Source: Pseudoalteromonas sp. P1-9 (lineage in GTDB: Bacteria; Pseudomonadota; Gammaproteobacteria; Enterobacterales; Alteromonadaceae). From it: 64,000 nucleotides of DNA. The notes under the pieces are model-generated. The model did no database searches. It was given only the letters and a program-made list of their open reading frames with translations, and was not told where the DNA came from. A program made the translations under genes and the position numbers. Shown here piece by piece: positions 55,322 to 64,000 of this stretch; the first letter of the stretch is position 1; the number at the start of each line of letters is the position of its first letter. The stretch is from contig NZ_LKBD01000002.1 of assembly GCF_001399975.1 (NCBI RefSeq), positions 124,001 through 188,000 of the forward strand, given 5' to 3'.

Positions 55322-56609
55322 CCAGCGTTAATCCTCTTAACGCCATAAAACACGTCATTGCCAGCCATAACCCGTGATTACCCAAAGGGTAGCTAATGGC
55401 AAATACTCCCGCAAAGCCAACAAGTGCTGAAAAAATCATGGTATTACGCATTTCTTTTGCGCGGGTTAAACCTACGAACACGCCATCGTACAAAAAGCAA
55501 AAACTAGCAATTGGCGGCAAAATAATAGACCAAATTAGAAACTTCTCGGCGGTCGCCAACACATTAGGCAGATCGGTTAACATACTGATAATCCAGCTAC
55601 CTAGCAGCAAAAACATTACACTGTATAAACAAGCAAACATAAAAGCCCAAAAGCGGCCGATAACAACCCAAATATGAATCGCTTGCGCCTTTTTTCGTCC
55701 TTTTGCTTGGCCCACTTTAGCTTCTACAGCATAGGCAATGCCATCTAAAGCGAAGCTTACTAATAATAAAAAATTAAGTAATACAGCATTTGCAGCAAGT
55801 GTGGCATCCCCTAAAAAGCCGCCATAGTAAGTCATAAAGGCAAAGCAAAGCTGCAAAAACAATGAGCGAATAAAGATATCTCGATTTAGCTTAAGCGCAC
55901 TCGATAGGCCGTCGAGTGATGTTTTAAAAAGCGCGGAGAACGATAATCCATGTTTAGTAAAACGCGCTTTAAGTAGCAACAAAGCGGCAAATAAACCAAT
56001 GTAATCGGCGAATACCGAAGCAAGTGCAGCACCTTCAACCTGCCAGTCAAAACCCACTACAAATACAATATCGAGCACAATATTGGCGACATTGGTCACC
56101 AGCACGATCATTAACGTGCCTTTACTGTATTGTGTGCCTAACATCCACGCCAATAACACCATATTGAGTAATGCGGCAGGCGCGCTAAAAATACGAATAT
56201 TAAAATACGTTTGTGCGTGCTTTATCGCGGCATCACTTCCCGATAAAAACAGCCCCATAAAATGGCTGAACACAGGGCTTATTGCTAGTAACAATAGCGC
56301 AACAGCGAACGCAAACAGTGCTGCGCGTTTTAGCTCTTGCAGCAAACCATTTTTACTGTCTTTGCCGTAAGCCTGTGCAACCAAGCCGGTTGTGCTCATA
56401 CGTAAAAAACCTGCGAGCCAAAAAAGTAAATTGATAACCATGCTGCCAAGTGCCACGCCGGCTAAAAAGCTAGCGTCACTGAGGTGGCCGATTACACCTG
56501 TATCTACCAAACCGAGAAGTGGTACACTAATGTTTGATATAATCATCGGCCAAGCGAGTATTAGCAGCCCAACATGGAACGATTTATGACGAGTAAAAAA
56601 GTTTTTCAT
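55275..56609 (-). CDS. MATE-family efflux transporter (DinF-like)
   Basis: A 444-residue inner-membrane protein with twelve membrane segments of the MATE family, DinF branch. The N-terminal LAWPMIISNISVPLLGLVDT is the branch signature, and the second half repeats the pattern (LLNFLLLVSFALDGIAYAVE). It would export drugs or metabolites by cation antiport. The ATG at 56609 has no clear ribosome-binding site, but no later start keeps the first helix. Its start region overlaps that of the divergent deacetylase gene, and its end overlaps the small membrane protein gene. Confidence 0.9.
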   Translation of the reverse strand: MKNFFTRHKSFHVGLLILAWPMIISNISVPLLGLVDTGVIGHLSDASFLAGVALGSMVINLLFWLAGFLRMSTTGLVAQAYGKDSKNGLLQELKRAALFAFAVALLLLAISPVFSHFMGLFLSGSDAAIKHAQTYFNIRIFSAPAALLNMVLLAWMLGTQYSKGTLMIVLVTNVANIVLDIVFVVGFDWQVEGAALASVFADYIGLFAALLLLKARFTKHGLSFSALFKTSLDGLSSALKLNRDIFIRSLFLQLCFAFMTYYGGFLGDATLAANAVLLNFLLLVSFALDGIAYAVEAKVGQAKGRKKAQAIHIWVVIGRFWAFMFACLYSVMFLLLGSWIISMLTDLPNVLATAEKFLIWSIILPPIASFCFLYDGVFVGLTRAKEMRNTMIFSALVGFAGVFAISYPLGNHGLWLAMTCFMALRGLTLAKKYHDFWRSRQLLQ

Positions 56610-57611
56610 TTATTTATTGGATTATGGTTAATCTGTTATTTTACGTTTGCTAATGCCGCTGTGATTTTACAATATCACCATGTATCAGAAACTTTACCAC
56701 GTGTGACAAGCCTATCTGAAAATGAATTCAGCGCCCACTTAAGTTATTTAAAAGATAATAATTATAGTGTTGTTCCACTTCAGCACATTATTGAAGCAGT
56801 TAAAGAGCAAAAGAGTATACCTGACAAAACAGTTGCACTCACATTTGACGATGGATTTATTAATAACTTCACGCAAGCAGCCCCCATTTTAAAGCGCTTT
56901 AACTATCCCTATACCATTTTTGTAAACCCACAACTGATAGACGAAGGTAAAAGCTATGTGATGACGTGGCCGCAGCTAAAAGCACTGACGAAAGAAGGTG
57001 CATACATTGCAAACCACAGCGCAAAGCACGATTACTTGCATATCCGCGAAAATAACGAGTCACTTGAGCAATGGCGAGAGAGAATACGCAACGATATCAC
57101 GCATTCTGAACAACGTATTAAGCAGGAGATTGGCCACAACTTTAAGTATGTCGCCTATCCCTATGGTGAATTTAATCGTGAATTACAAACGTTAGTAAAA
57201 GAGTTGGGCTATGTTGGTATTGGTCAGCATTCAGGCGCTGTTGGGTTAAGTACCGACTTAACGCGCGTGCCGCGCTTTCCGGCATCAGGGGTTTATGCCA
57301 ATTTAGACACGTTAAAAACAAAAATCGCAAGTCTGCCGTTTTCATTTAACCTAAAAGCACAATCGGTTACAACCAACACGACACCAGTACTCAGATTAAC
57401 CTTTACCGAGAGAGACTTTAACAATTCGCAATTCAATTGTTTTATCAGCGGCAACACAGCCAAAATTACTTGGCAAAGTGAAAATGAAGTTACCGTGCAA
57501 AGTGAAGGTGAGCTAAACAAAGGACGTTCGCGTTACAATTGTACTGCGCCAAGTAAATCTAAAGCGGGCCGATTTTACTGGTTATCTCACCCTTTCGTGA
57601 TAACTGAATAG
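56586..57611 (+). CDS. Secreted polysaccharide deacetylase (NodB family)
   Basis: About 341 residues from the ATG at 56586, which follows GGAAC; ATG 56574 is in frame. A signal peptide (VFHLFIGLWLICYFTFANA) leads into AVILQYHHVSE. The NodB domain spans about 75-225, with the catalytic TFDDGF and the metal-binding NHSAKHDYLH, then AYPYGEFN. A beta-rich C-terminal region of about 100 residues (TNTTPVLRLTFTERDF) is an add-on of unknown role. It would remove N- or O-acetyl groups from an envelope or external polysaccharide. Its 5' end overlaps the divergent MATE gene. Confidence 0.9.
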   Translation: MTSKKVFHLFIGLWLICYFTFANAAVILQYHHVSETLPRVTSLSENEFSAHLSYLKDNNYSVVPLQHIIEAVKEQKSIPDKTVALTFDDGFINNFTQAAPILKRFNYPYTIFVNPQLIDEGKSYVMTWPQLKALTKEGAYIANHSAKHDYLHIRENNESLEQWRERIRNDITHSEQRIKQEIGHNFKYVAYPYGEFNRELQTLVKELGYVGIGQHSGAVGLSTDLTRVPRFPASGVYANLDTLKTKIASLPFSFNLKAQSVTTNTTPVLRLTFTERDFNNSQFNCFISGNTAKITWQSENEVTVQSEGELNKGRSRYNCTAPSKSKAGRFYWLSHPFVITE

Positions 57612-57616
57612 CAGAA

Positions 57617-58645
57617 TTATTTTTTTGCCCAAGTTGCAATTTCATTTGCAACCGAATCTAAACTAAGAACTTTTTGCGCTGCGTCCAATTCGACTGCAGC
57701 GCGCGGCATACCCCAAACCACGCTCGACGCCTCATCTTGTGCCAAAGTATACGCATCACACTCTTTTAGCTTTAACAAACCAGCGGCACCATCAGCCCCC
57801 ATGCCAGTAAGTAACGACGCGCACACTTTTTTACCCAAGTTTAATTTAGCAATTGATTTAAACAATACATCGACAGCAGGGCGATGACGATTAACAGGTG
57901 CAGATTGAACCACTTTACACATCAGTTTCGTGCCTTTGCTCACCACTGCTAAGTGGTAATCGCCAGGTGCGATATAAACATGATTAGGCTTAATTTCTTC
58001 ATCATCCTCCGCCTCTTTAACTGTTAACGCAACTGAACGATCCATACGCTCTGCAAACGAAGCAGAAAAAACAGGTGGAATATGCTGAGTAATAACAATT
58101 GGCGGAAATTGCTCAGGCAAGCCAGTTAACACTTCTTTAATTGCCTCAGTGCCACCAGTTGATGCACCAATTGCCACCAGCTTAGCATTATCAAAAGTAC
58201 CCGTAACCACACTCGTCACAGGAGTAGTTACGGGTTTTATCGCTCGTACACGAGCTTTTGCTGCCGCTCTTATTTTTTCGTGTAAGGTTTGCGCGTAGCC
58301 ATGCAGTTTGTCACCAACTTGTTGTGTTGGTTTGGCAACAAAATCAACGGCTCCTAATTCTAAACATTCGAGCGTTATCGGTGCGCCTTGCTGAGTTAAG
58401 GTCGAAATCATTACAACTGGCATCGGCCTTAGTCGCATCAAGTTTTTTAAAAAACTCACGCCATCCATTTTTGGCATTTCTACATCGAGCGTTAGCACAT
58501 CTGGATTAAGCTTTTTAATTAAATCCCTCGCTTGATACGGATCATTTGCCGTACCAATTACTTCAATATCCTGTGCTTGCTGTAAGACCTCTGTCAGTAC
58601 CGCTCGAATCAATGGTGAGTCATCAACTACTAAAACCCTGATCAT
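57617..58645 (-). CDS. cheB: Chemotaxis methylesterase/deamidase CheB
   Basis: A 342-residue response-regulator methylesterase. The receiver domain has VVDDSPLIRAVL and the phospho-Asp in LTLDVEMPKMDG (about residue 55). The catalytic domain has the triad Ser in VAIGASTGGTEA, His in ITQHIPPVFS and Asp in TGMGADGAAG. It removes methyl groups from receptor glutamates when phosphorylated by CheA. It is the last gene of a che operon, nine bases after cheD. Confidence 0.97.
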   Translation of the reverse strand: MIRVLVVDDSPLIRAVLTEVLQQAQDIEVIGTANDPYQARDLIKKLNPDVLTLDVEMPKMDGVSFLKNLMRLRPMPVVMISTLTQQGAPITLECLELGAVDFVAKPTQQVGDKLHGYAQTLHEKIRAAAKARVRAIKPVTTPVTSVVTGTFDNAKLVAIGASTGGTEAIKEVLTGLPEQFPPIVITQHIPPVFSASFAERMDRSVALTVKEAEDDEEIKPNHVYIAPGDYHLAVVSKGTKLMCKVVQSAPVNRHRPAVDVLFKSIAKLNLGKKVCASLLTGMGADGAAGLLKLKECDAYTLAQDEASSVVWGMPRAAVELDAAQKVLSLDSVANEIATWAKK

Positions 58646-58653
58646 CTTAATTC

Positions 58654-59262
58654 CTAAAATAGCTCGATATCAGTATGCGTATCTTGCTCTTCAATTTCGT
58701 GAAGATATTTAAATTCACGTTGTTGAATTGTATCGTTATGCATACTTCGAAGTTTTTTTACCTGTGCTTTGCCTGTAGTGGGATTAAACAGCACTTTTCG
58801 CGGCCAAGGCCCACCAACATCATGGGACTCAACTTGCAACCCTTCGTTTTTTAAAAATTGCGACACAAATATAATATTACCTTCGCCAATGTCGCCCATT
58901 CCGCGAATTATCTTACCACCACCAAAAATTTTAATTTTAAAGTTATCGCGATTGCCACCGTTTTTAATAATTTCATTAATCAAAAACTCCATCGCCCAGT
59001 TACCATAGCGACAGCTTAGACTATCAATACTTGCATTATTATTTGCCGGAAGCATAAAGTGATTCATGCCGCCTATCCCCATTTTGTAGTCATAAACACA
59101 TGCTGATATACACGAGCCCAGCACCGTAGAAATTAATTCATTTTGTTTAGTAACATACACTTCGCCGGGTAAAATTTTCGCGACAACGGCGTCACGACCT
59201 CTATCCCAATAACGTTTTATGTTTTCAAAGCCGTTTAGGCACTGCTTAAAATTCTCGTTCAA
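58654..59262 (-). CDS. cheD: Chemoreceptor glutamine deamidase CheD
   Basis: A 202-residue CheD, which deamidates receptor glutamines. The catalytic Cys is in LGSCISACVYD and the His in GGMNHFMLP; a Thr further on would complete the triad. KIFGGGKIIRGMGDIGEGN is a further family segment. The ATG overlaps the cheR stop by four bases. Gene order R-D-B is that of the Pseudomonas che2 cluster. Confidence 0.96.
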   Translation of the reverse strand: MNENFKQCLNGFENIKRYWDRGRDAVVAKILPGEVYVTKQNELISTVLGSCISACVYDYKMGIGGMNHFMLPANNNASIDSLSCRYGNWAMEFLINEIIKNGGNRDNFKIKIFGGGKIIRGMGDIGEGNIIFVSQFLKNEGLQVESHDVGGPWPRKVLFNPTTGKAQVKKLRSMHNDTIQQREFKYLHEIEEQDTHTDIELF

Positions 59263-60077
59263 AGTGCCTTCCTGTACATGGTTTTACCAAGCGCTACAAA
59301 TTCCGTTTGTGTCTTATTCATACTTTCTGAATGACCTAAAAATAAATGCCCTTGCGAACATAGCTGAGCAGCATAGCGTTGAAATAACAGTTCTTTTGTT
59401 GGCTGATCAAAGTAGATCACAACATTACGACAAAAGATCACGTCAAATTCACCTTTCATAGGCCACTCTTGTAATAAATTAAGTCGCTTAAAGTAAATTT
59501 TGTCTCTTAGTTCAGGCCTTACTTTAAACAGGCCACTTTGTTTATTACGCAGAAAAAAGCGTTTTTTTAGGCCGTTATCTAAGCCTGTAATTGAGTTTTC
59601 TGCGTATTCACCCGCGCTTGCTTTCGCCAGTACATTTGAATCTAAGTCCGTTGCTAATATCTTCACATCCCAATTAGACGGAAACTTATCAGCCAAAGTC
59701 ATCGCTATCGTATAAGGCTCTTCACCTGTAGAACAACCCGCTGACCATATTCTTACTCGCCTTGAGCTTTTATTACGTTCAAGAATTTGAGCAATAAGCG
59801 TTTCACGCAAAAAATCGAAATGATACGGTTCGCGAAAAAATGAAGTTAAATTAGTAGTGATTGCATTAATAAAATGACTAAACTCGTCACGCTTATGTTG
59901 ATCAAGGTAAGTAATATACTGTGCAAAACTTGCCAAATTTAATGCACGAATACGGCGCGCCAAACGAGAATAAACCATTTCACGTTTATGGCTACCAAGC
60001 ACAATACCACAGGCTTCGTAAACCATTTTTGCGATCAATTCAAACTCTTGATCTGTTAGCAGAAATTCCTTCGCCAC
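59259..60077 (-). CDS. cheR: Chemotaxis protein methyltransferase CheR
   Basis: A 272-residue SAM-dependent methyltransferase that methylates receptor glutamates. It has the all-helical N-terminal domain (LTDQEFELIAKMVYEACGI) and the SAM-binding IWSAGCSTGEEPYTIAM near residue 110, followed by VIFCRNVVIYFDQPTKELL. The small beta subdomain that docks receptor C-terminal pentapeptides should lie within the SAM domain (about 145-190). The adjacent receptor ends in such a pentapeptide. Confidence 0.96.
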   Translation of the reverse strand: MAKEFLLTDQEFELIAKMVYEACGIVLGSHKREMVYSRLARRIRALNLASFAQYITYLDQHKRDEFSHFINAITTNLTSFFREPYHFDFLRETLIAQILERNKSSRRVRIWSAGCSTGEEPYTIAMTLADKFPSNWDVKILATDLDSNVLAKASAGEYAENSITGLDNGLKKRFFLRNKQSGLFKVRPELRDKIYFKRLNLLQEWPMKGEFDVIFCRNVVIYFDQPTKELLFQRYAAQLCSQGHLFLGHSESMNKTQTEFVALGKTMYRKAL

Positions 60078-60130
60078 AATGACTCCTAGAGTAAGCTAAG
60101 CAGAAACCTCGGCCTAGCTTTAACGAACTG

Positions 60131-62857
60131 TTAAAACTCTTCCCACTCTTCGCTGCTATCGGCGAAATCATCGCCCGATGGAGCCGAGGTTATTTGCAAA
60201 CGCTCATTACGCGAAGCAACTTTTGGGGCGCTTTTTGCAGCGGGTCGCGGTGTAATCATCGGAGACTCAATACTATGATTGCCACTAGTATTAAAGAAAC
60301 TTAATAACTGACGCATGCCATTTGCTTGTTCAGCCATGGATTCACTCGCCGCAGAGGCTTGCTCTACAAGCGCGGCATTTTGCTGAGTCATTTCATCCAT
60401 TTGCGTAATGGCTTTGTTAACCTGCTCAATACCCGAGCTTTGCTCTTCCGATGCTACCGTTATATCAGCAATCATTTCTGTTACTCGTTGTACTGAGGCA
60501 ACTATCTCTTGCAGCGTACTACCTGATTCATTCACCAGTAGCGTTCCGTCTTCAACTTTGCTCACACTGTCTCGGATTAGCTCTTTAATTTCTTTAGCTG
60601 CAGCGGCTGAACGTTGTGCTAAATTTCGCACTTCACCAGCCACAACTGCGAAGCCTCGTCCTTGCTCACCTGCTCTTGCAGCTTCTACTGCAGCATTCAG
60701 TGCAAGTAAATTAGTTTGGAATGCAATCTCATCAATAACACCTATGATGTCTGCAATTTTCTTGCTGGCTTGATTGATTTCGGCCATGCTTTCTACCGCA
60801 CGCTCAACCACTTCTCCACCTTGTTTAGCCTTTACTTGGGTGTCGTTGGCTAGTTCATTCGCAACTTTTGCATTATCGGCATTCTGGCGAACGGTGCTGG
60901 TCATCTCTTCCATACTTGAAGCTGTTTCTTCTAATGACGACGCTTGCTCTTCGGTTCGCTGACTTAAATCAGTATTACCTTGCGAAATTTCTTCCGCGCC
61001 ACTGGCAACAAGATTAGAAGACACGCTAACTTTCTCTATCACTTCGGTCAGCTTTTCTGCCGTTGTATTTGCATCGCGTTTTAACTTATCAAATGAGCCT
61101 AGGTAATCGCTCTGAATACGCTTGGTCAAGTCACCATGCGCCATGGCATCAAGCATTTCTGCTGCTTCAGTGATTACCTCTTCGGATATTTCAACTAACC
61201 TATTAAGCCCTTGCGCAAGATTTAAGAAGAAACCTTGTTTACCCGATTGATCGATACGCGTATCTAGTTCACCTTGCGATGCCGCGGTTACAAGCTCGTC
61301 AATTTCTTTCTCAATTGCCACCTCAGCAGTTCTATCTAGCCATTCCACAACCGTGCCCAAACGCTCTTGATTGTCGGAGAAGATAGGATTCGCAGTAAGC
61401 GCAAAAGTGCGGCCGCCGACCAAAATTTCAGTGCTATACGTTGATGTCAGACGCTCTATCATTTGTTGCTGATGTGCCGGGTTTTTATGGAATACATCCA
61501 TATTTGAACCCATTAATGACGACGCATTAAAGTTAGGTAAATCGCGCTTAATATCAGATTCGGCATTGCGCATCATATTTAACACAGCACTATTCATATA
61601 CACAATTTCATTGCTCGCATTAGCAATCATTGTGTTGGTATTAACCGTATCAAGTGCTTGGCGAACTCGTGAGTTTTCAGCGGCAATTGCCTCTGCTTTT
61701 CTTTGCGCTGCCAATTCATCGGTCAAATCTTGCCATTCTACAATGGTACCAATGCGTTCACCTTCGGTATTCAGCCAAGGTGTTGCGATAAGTGAGAAGG
61801 TTAATTCAGCAACCGTGATTCTGGTGCGATACACATCTTTAAGCGCAGCTAGCATTTTTTGTTGATGGCTTGGATCTTTATGGAAAACATCAACACACTG
61901 CCCAATTAAATTATTAGCATCAAAATTTGGCAATACTTTACGAATTGACGCTTCGCGACCTTTAAGCATTTTTAAGTTTTCATCGTTAATAAAAACTATC
62001 TTTAAGTCATTGTCTGCAATCATTACATTTGCTTGACACACTTTAAGTGCGTTTGCACGGTTGGCGGCCAAACGCGCTTCAAACTCTGCTTCTTTTTGCT
62101 CTGTAATATCGCTCGCATATTTCACAACTTTAACGGGCTTACCGTTCGGATCAAAAATCGGATTATAAGACGCCTTAATCCATACATTTTTTCCGCCGTT
62201 GCCAATTCGTTTATAGTCACCAGTACAAAACTCACCGCGATTCAATTTTTGCCAAAAATCTTTATAGTCTTGACTCGAAGCGTATTCTGACTTTGCAAAC
62301 ATACTATGATGTTTGCCAACAATCTCATCTAATCGATAACCCATAACACTGCAAAAATTATCGTTTGCTGTAATGATTGTGCCATCGAGATTAAACTCTA
62401 TTACGGCTTGCGATTTACGAATTGCTTTTAGCTGCCCTTCGGAGTCCGCAGCAGTCAGTTTACGTTCTGTGATATCCGTTGCGTATTTTACAACCTTAGT
62501 AACAACACCATGTTCATTGACAATAGGGTTGTATGACGCTTGAATCCAAATCTCTTTGCCTTCGGCATTAATACGATTAAATTCACCGGAGATAAACTCG
62601 CCACGCGTTAGCCGAGCCCAAAACTGGCTATACTCAGCATTATTGGCATGTGCAGGGGGTACAAACATGCGATGATGCTGTCCTTGAATTTGCTCTAAGC
62701 GATATCCCAACGCATTTAAAAAGTTGGTGTTAGCCGTAATTACAGTACCATCAGGATTAAACTCAATCACAGCTTGAGATCGACTTAAGGCTGCTAAGAT
62801 TAAATCACTCTCAGATTTCCCAGATGCTGCGTCTGGTGTTTTGCTAGACCACCACAT
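60131..62857 (-). CDS. Soluble methyl-accepting chemotaxis protein with four PAS domains
   Basis: A roughly 908-residue receptor with no membrane segment. The ATG at 62857 follows GGAG; ATG 62869 is upstream. Two similar PAS domains (about 25-135 and 150-260, both ending KVVKYA-x-DITE) are followed by a second pair (about 275-390 and 400-515, both with VFHK-P-HQQ and GT-VEW). A HAMP-like linker comes next. The conserved MCP tip ([21 protein letters not shown] and after, near 700-755) signals to CheA/CheW. The last five residues, EWEEF, match the CheR/CheB tether motif and resemble GWEEF of Pseudomonas Aer2/McpB. It probably senses an intracellular ligand or redox state; cofactors are not evident. 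Confidence 0.93.
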   Translation of the reverse strand: MWWSSKTPDAASGKSESDLILAALSRSQAVIEFNPDGTVITANTNFLNALGYRLEQIQGQHHRMFVPPAHANNAEYSQFWARLTRGEFISGEFNRINAEGKEIWIQASYNPIVNEHGVVTKVVKYATDITERKLTAADSEGQLKAIRKSQAVIEFNLDGTIITANDNFCSVMGYRLDEIVGKHHSMFAKSEYASSQDYKDFWQKLNRGEFCTGDYKRIGNGGKNVWIKASYNPIFDPNGKPVKVVKYASDITEQKEAEFEARLAANRANALKVCQANVMIADNDLKIVFINDENLKMLKGREASIRKVLPNFDANNLIGQCVDVFHKDPSHQQKMLAALKDVYRTRITVAELTFSLIATPWLNTEGERIGTIVEWQDLTDELAAQRKAEAIAAENSRVRQALDTVNTNTMIANASNEIVYMNSAVLNMMRNAESDIKRDLPNFNASSLMGSNMDVFHKNPAHQQQMIERLTSTYSTEILVGGRTFALTANPIFSDNQERLGTVVEWLDRTAEVAIEKEIDELVTAASQGELDTRIDQSGKQGFFLNLAQGLNRLVEISEEVITEAAEMLDAMAHGDLTKRIQSDYLGSFDKLKRDANTTAEKLTEVIEKVSVSSNLVASGAEEISQGNTDLSQRTEEQASSLEETASSMEEMTSTVRQNADNAKVANELANDTQVKAKQGGEVVERAVESMAEINQASKKIADIIGVIDEIAFQTNLLALNAAVEAARAGEQGRGFAVVAGEVRNLAQRSAAAAKEIKELIRDSVSKVEDGTLLVNESGSTLQEIVASVQRVTEMIADITVASEEQSSGIEQVNKAITQMDEMTQQNAALVEQASAASESMAEQANGMRQLLSFFNTSGNHSIESPMITPRPAAKSAPKVASRNERLQITSAPSGDDFADSSEEWEEF

Positions 62858-62947
62858 ATCAATCTCCACCCTTTTTTATTTGATTGCATTTCATCATCGG
62901 CTTTTACACTCGCTTAGTACTCACCTGTTGATGAGCTATTGTTTTTA

Positions 62948-63451
62948 TTAGTCCGGCTCTTTAGAAAGATTCAACACCCGTTTTAAATCTAACAACACAA
63001 CCATTTTTTCACCGACATTGACCAGACCATGAACAAACTCAGTATTTTCAGTATTAGTTACATCAGGCACATCGCGCGCGTCAGACTCTGAAATGCTGTA
63101 AACATCTGATACTGCATCCACCACTAATCCCATAATTTTGTCGCCACTTTCTAGGTCAACTTTGACCACAATTACTACAGTCACTGAGCTATACGGCACC
63201 TGCGGCAAGCCAAATCGCGCCCGCAAATCAATAATAGGGACTATTGTGCCGCGCAGATTAATGGCACCTTTGACATAACTTGGCGAATTGGGAATTTGAG
63301 TTATTTCTTCCCAACCACGGATCTCTTGCACTGCGAGAATATCCACACCATATTCTTCATCTGCCATCATAAAAGTCAGAAATTGGCAGATATTCTCTTC
63401 TTGATTCTCTTCGCTCGACTCGAGAAGATCATTTGCTATCGCTTCCATCAA
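62948..63451 (-). CDS. cheW: Chemotaxis coupling protein CheW
   Basis: A 167-residue adaptor joining receptors to CheA. The CheW domain has QFLTFMMADEEYGVDILAVQ, ITQIPNSPSYVKGAINLRG, IVPIIDLRARFGLP and GLVVDAVSDVYSI. Its start codon overlaps the cheA stop by four bases. About 90 bases separate it from the receptor gene. Confidence 0.96.
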   Translation of the reverse strand: MMEAIANDLLESSEENQEENICQFLTFMMADEEYGVDILAVQEIRGWEEITQIPNSPSYVKGAINLRGTIVPIIDLRARFGLPQVPYSSVTVVIVVKVDLESGDKIMGLVVDAVSDVYSISESDARDVPDVTNTENTEFVHGLVNVGEKMVVLLDLKRVLNLSKEPD

Positions 63452-64000
63452 GCTTCCTCACTTTCTATCGGCTCAATTGCAAGCTCAGAAGTGCCTGCTT
63501 TTTTCAGGCCCGCTAATTTGATTAGCCCAGTAATATCAATAATTAGCGATACTCTTCCGTCACCTAAAATAGTTGCGCCAGAGACCCCTTCTACTTTCTG
63601 ATAATTAGCTTCCAAGCTTTTAATGACGACTTGTTGTTGTGCCAGTAAATCGTCAACTAATAACCCGACTTTTTGGTTGTCACTTTCAACAATAACCAGC
63701 AGGCCTTTATCAAGATCTTCAATTGCACCGCTGTGATTAAAGATTTTATGTAATCGTAAAATAGGAATATATTCATCGCGTAAGCGTAAAACGTTTAAGC
63801 CGCCGCCCACGCAATTCACCATTTTCAGATCAATTTGTAATGACTCCACAATAGAAATCAGCGGAATGATGTAAGTATGTTGAGCAACGGTCACTAACTG
63901 ACCATCTAAAATAGCTAAAGTAAGCGGTAGGCGAATCGTAAAGGTTGAACCAATACCTTGTTCTGAAGTAACCTCAATTGAGCCATTAAGCGATTGGATA
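63448..64000 (-). CDS. cheA: Chemotaxis histidine kinase CheA, C-terminal part
   Basis: Continues past the window edge (first full codon at 63999). The visible 183 residues hold the end of the ATPase domain (GSIEVTSEQGIGSTFTIRLP, the G2 region) and the CheW-like regulatory domain (LAILDGQLVTVAQHTYIIPL, LRLRDEYIPILRL, GLLVDDLLAQQQVVIKSLE). It would autophosphorylate and pass phosphate to CheY and CheB. It is upstream of and overlapping cheW, so it is the first seen gene of this che operon. Confidence 0.95.
   Translation of the reverse strand, partial: IQSLNGSIEVTSEQGIGSTFTIRLPLTLAILDGQLVTVAQHTYIIPLISIVESLQIDLKMVNCVGGGLNVLRLRDEYIPILRLHKIFNHSGAIEDLDKGLLVIVESDNQKVGLLVDDLLAQQQVVIKSLEANYQKVEGVSGATILGDGRVSLIIDITGLIKLAGLKKAGTSELAIEPIESEEA

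Overview
The window looks like chromosomal DNA of a marine gammaproteobacterium of the Alteromonadales, most likely Pseudoalteromonas or a close relative. The evidence is the low-to-moderate GC content, a large TonB-dependent receptor, E. coli-like housekeeping genes (acnB, uvrA, ssb, greB, tex, ompR/envZ, bioH, nfuA), and many secreted or lipid-anchored proteins. This placement is inferred from gene content, since no rRNA is present. I saw no tRNA, rRNA, CRISPR array, prophage or complete insertion sequence.

Layout. 1-11 kb: the end of a DUF2959 gene, a TonB-dependent receptor, a beta-CASP nuclease coupled to an AraC regulator, a flavin monooxygenase, and a MocR regulator facing a GNAT/PaiB pair. 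11-17 kb: a 5'-nucleotidase-like lipoprotein with a LamG-like tail, then acnB. 17-21 kb: a minus-strand cluster for hydroxyproline and proline peptides, with a trans-3-hydroxyproline dehydratase-type racemase homologue, an M24 Xaa-Pro peptidase, an ornithine cyclodeaminase-family reductase and an orphan solute-binding protein. 21-31 kb: a copper-themed region with an MbnH/MbnP pair, a divergent 'choice-of-anchor B' surface protein, and a CusA/CusB efflux pair with a Cys/Met/His-rich small protein. 31-36 kb: a DMT transporter, a GGDEF-EAL gene split by a one-base frameshift, and small genes. 36-43 kb: ssb, a YajR-like MFS transporter and uvrA with a LexA box. 43-55 kb: envZ-ompR-greB-tex ... 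bioH-comF ... nfuA, which keeps the E. coli gene order but has lineage-specific genes inserted and no feo genes. 55-57.6 kb: a MATE transporter and a polysaccharide deacetylase whose start regions overlap head to head. 57.6-64 kb: cheA-cheW-mcp-cheR-cheD-cheB, the gene order of the Pseudomonas che2 (F7-type) chemosensory cluster. Its soluble receptor has four PAS domains and ends in a CheR/CheB-docking type pentapeptide.

How the genes work together. The hydroxyproline cluster suggests use of collagen-like peptides: a peptidase frees imino acids, the dehydratase makes pyrroline-2-carboxylate and the reductase yields proline. The copper region could pair a periplasmic, haem-modified copper-binding lipoprotein with Cu(I)/Ag(I) export. 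Two candidate regulatory sites fit known regulons: a LexA box before uvrA and an IscR type 1 site before nfuA. No single new system is proven. The best leads are the MbnHP/anchor-B/CusBA neighbourhood, the duplicated-PAS chemoreceptor, and the palindromic repeat downstream of tex.
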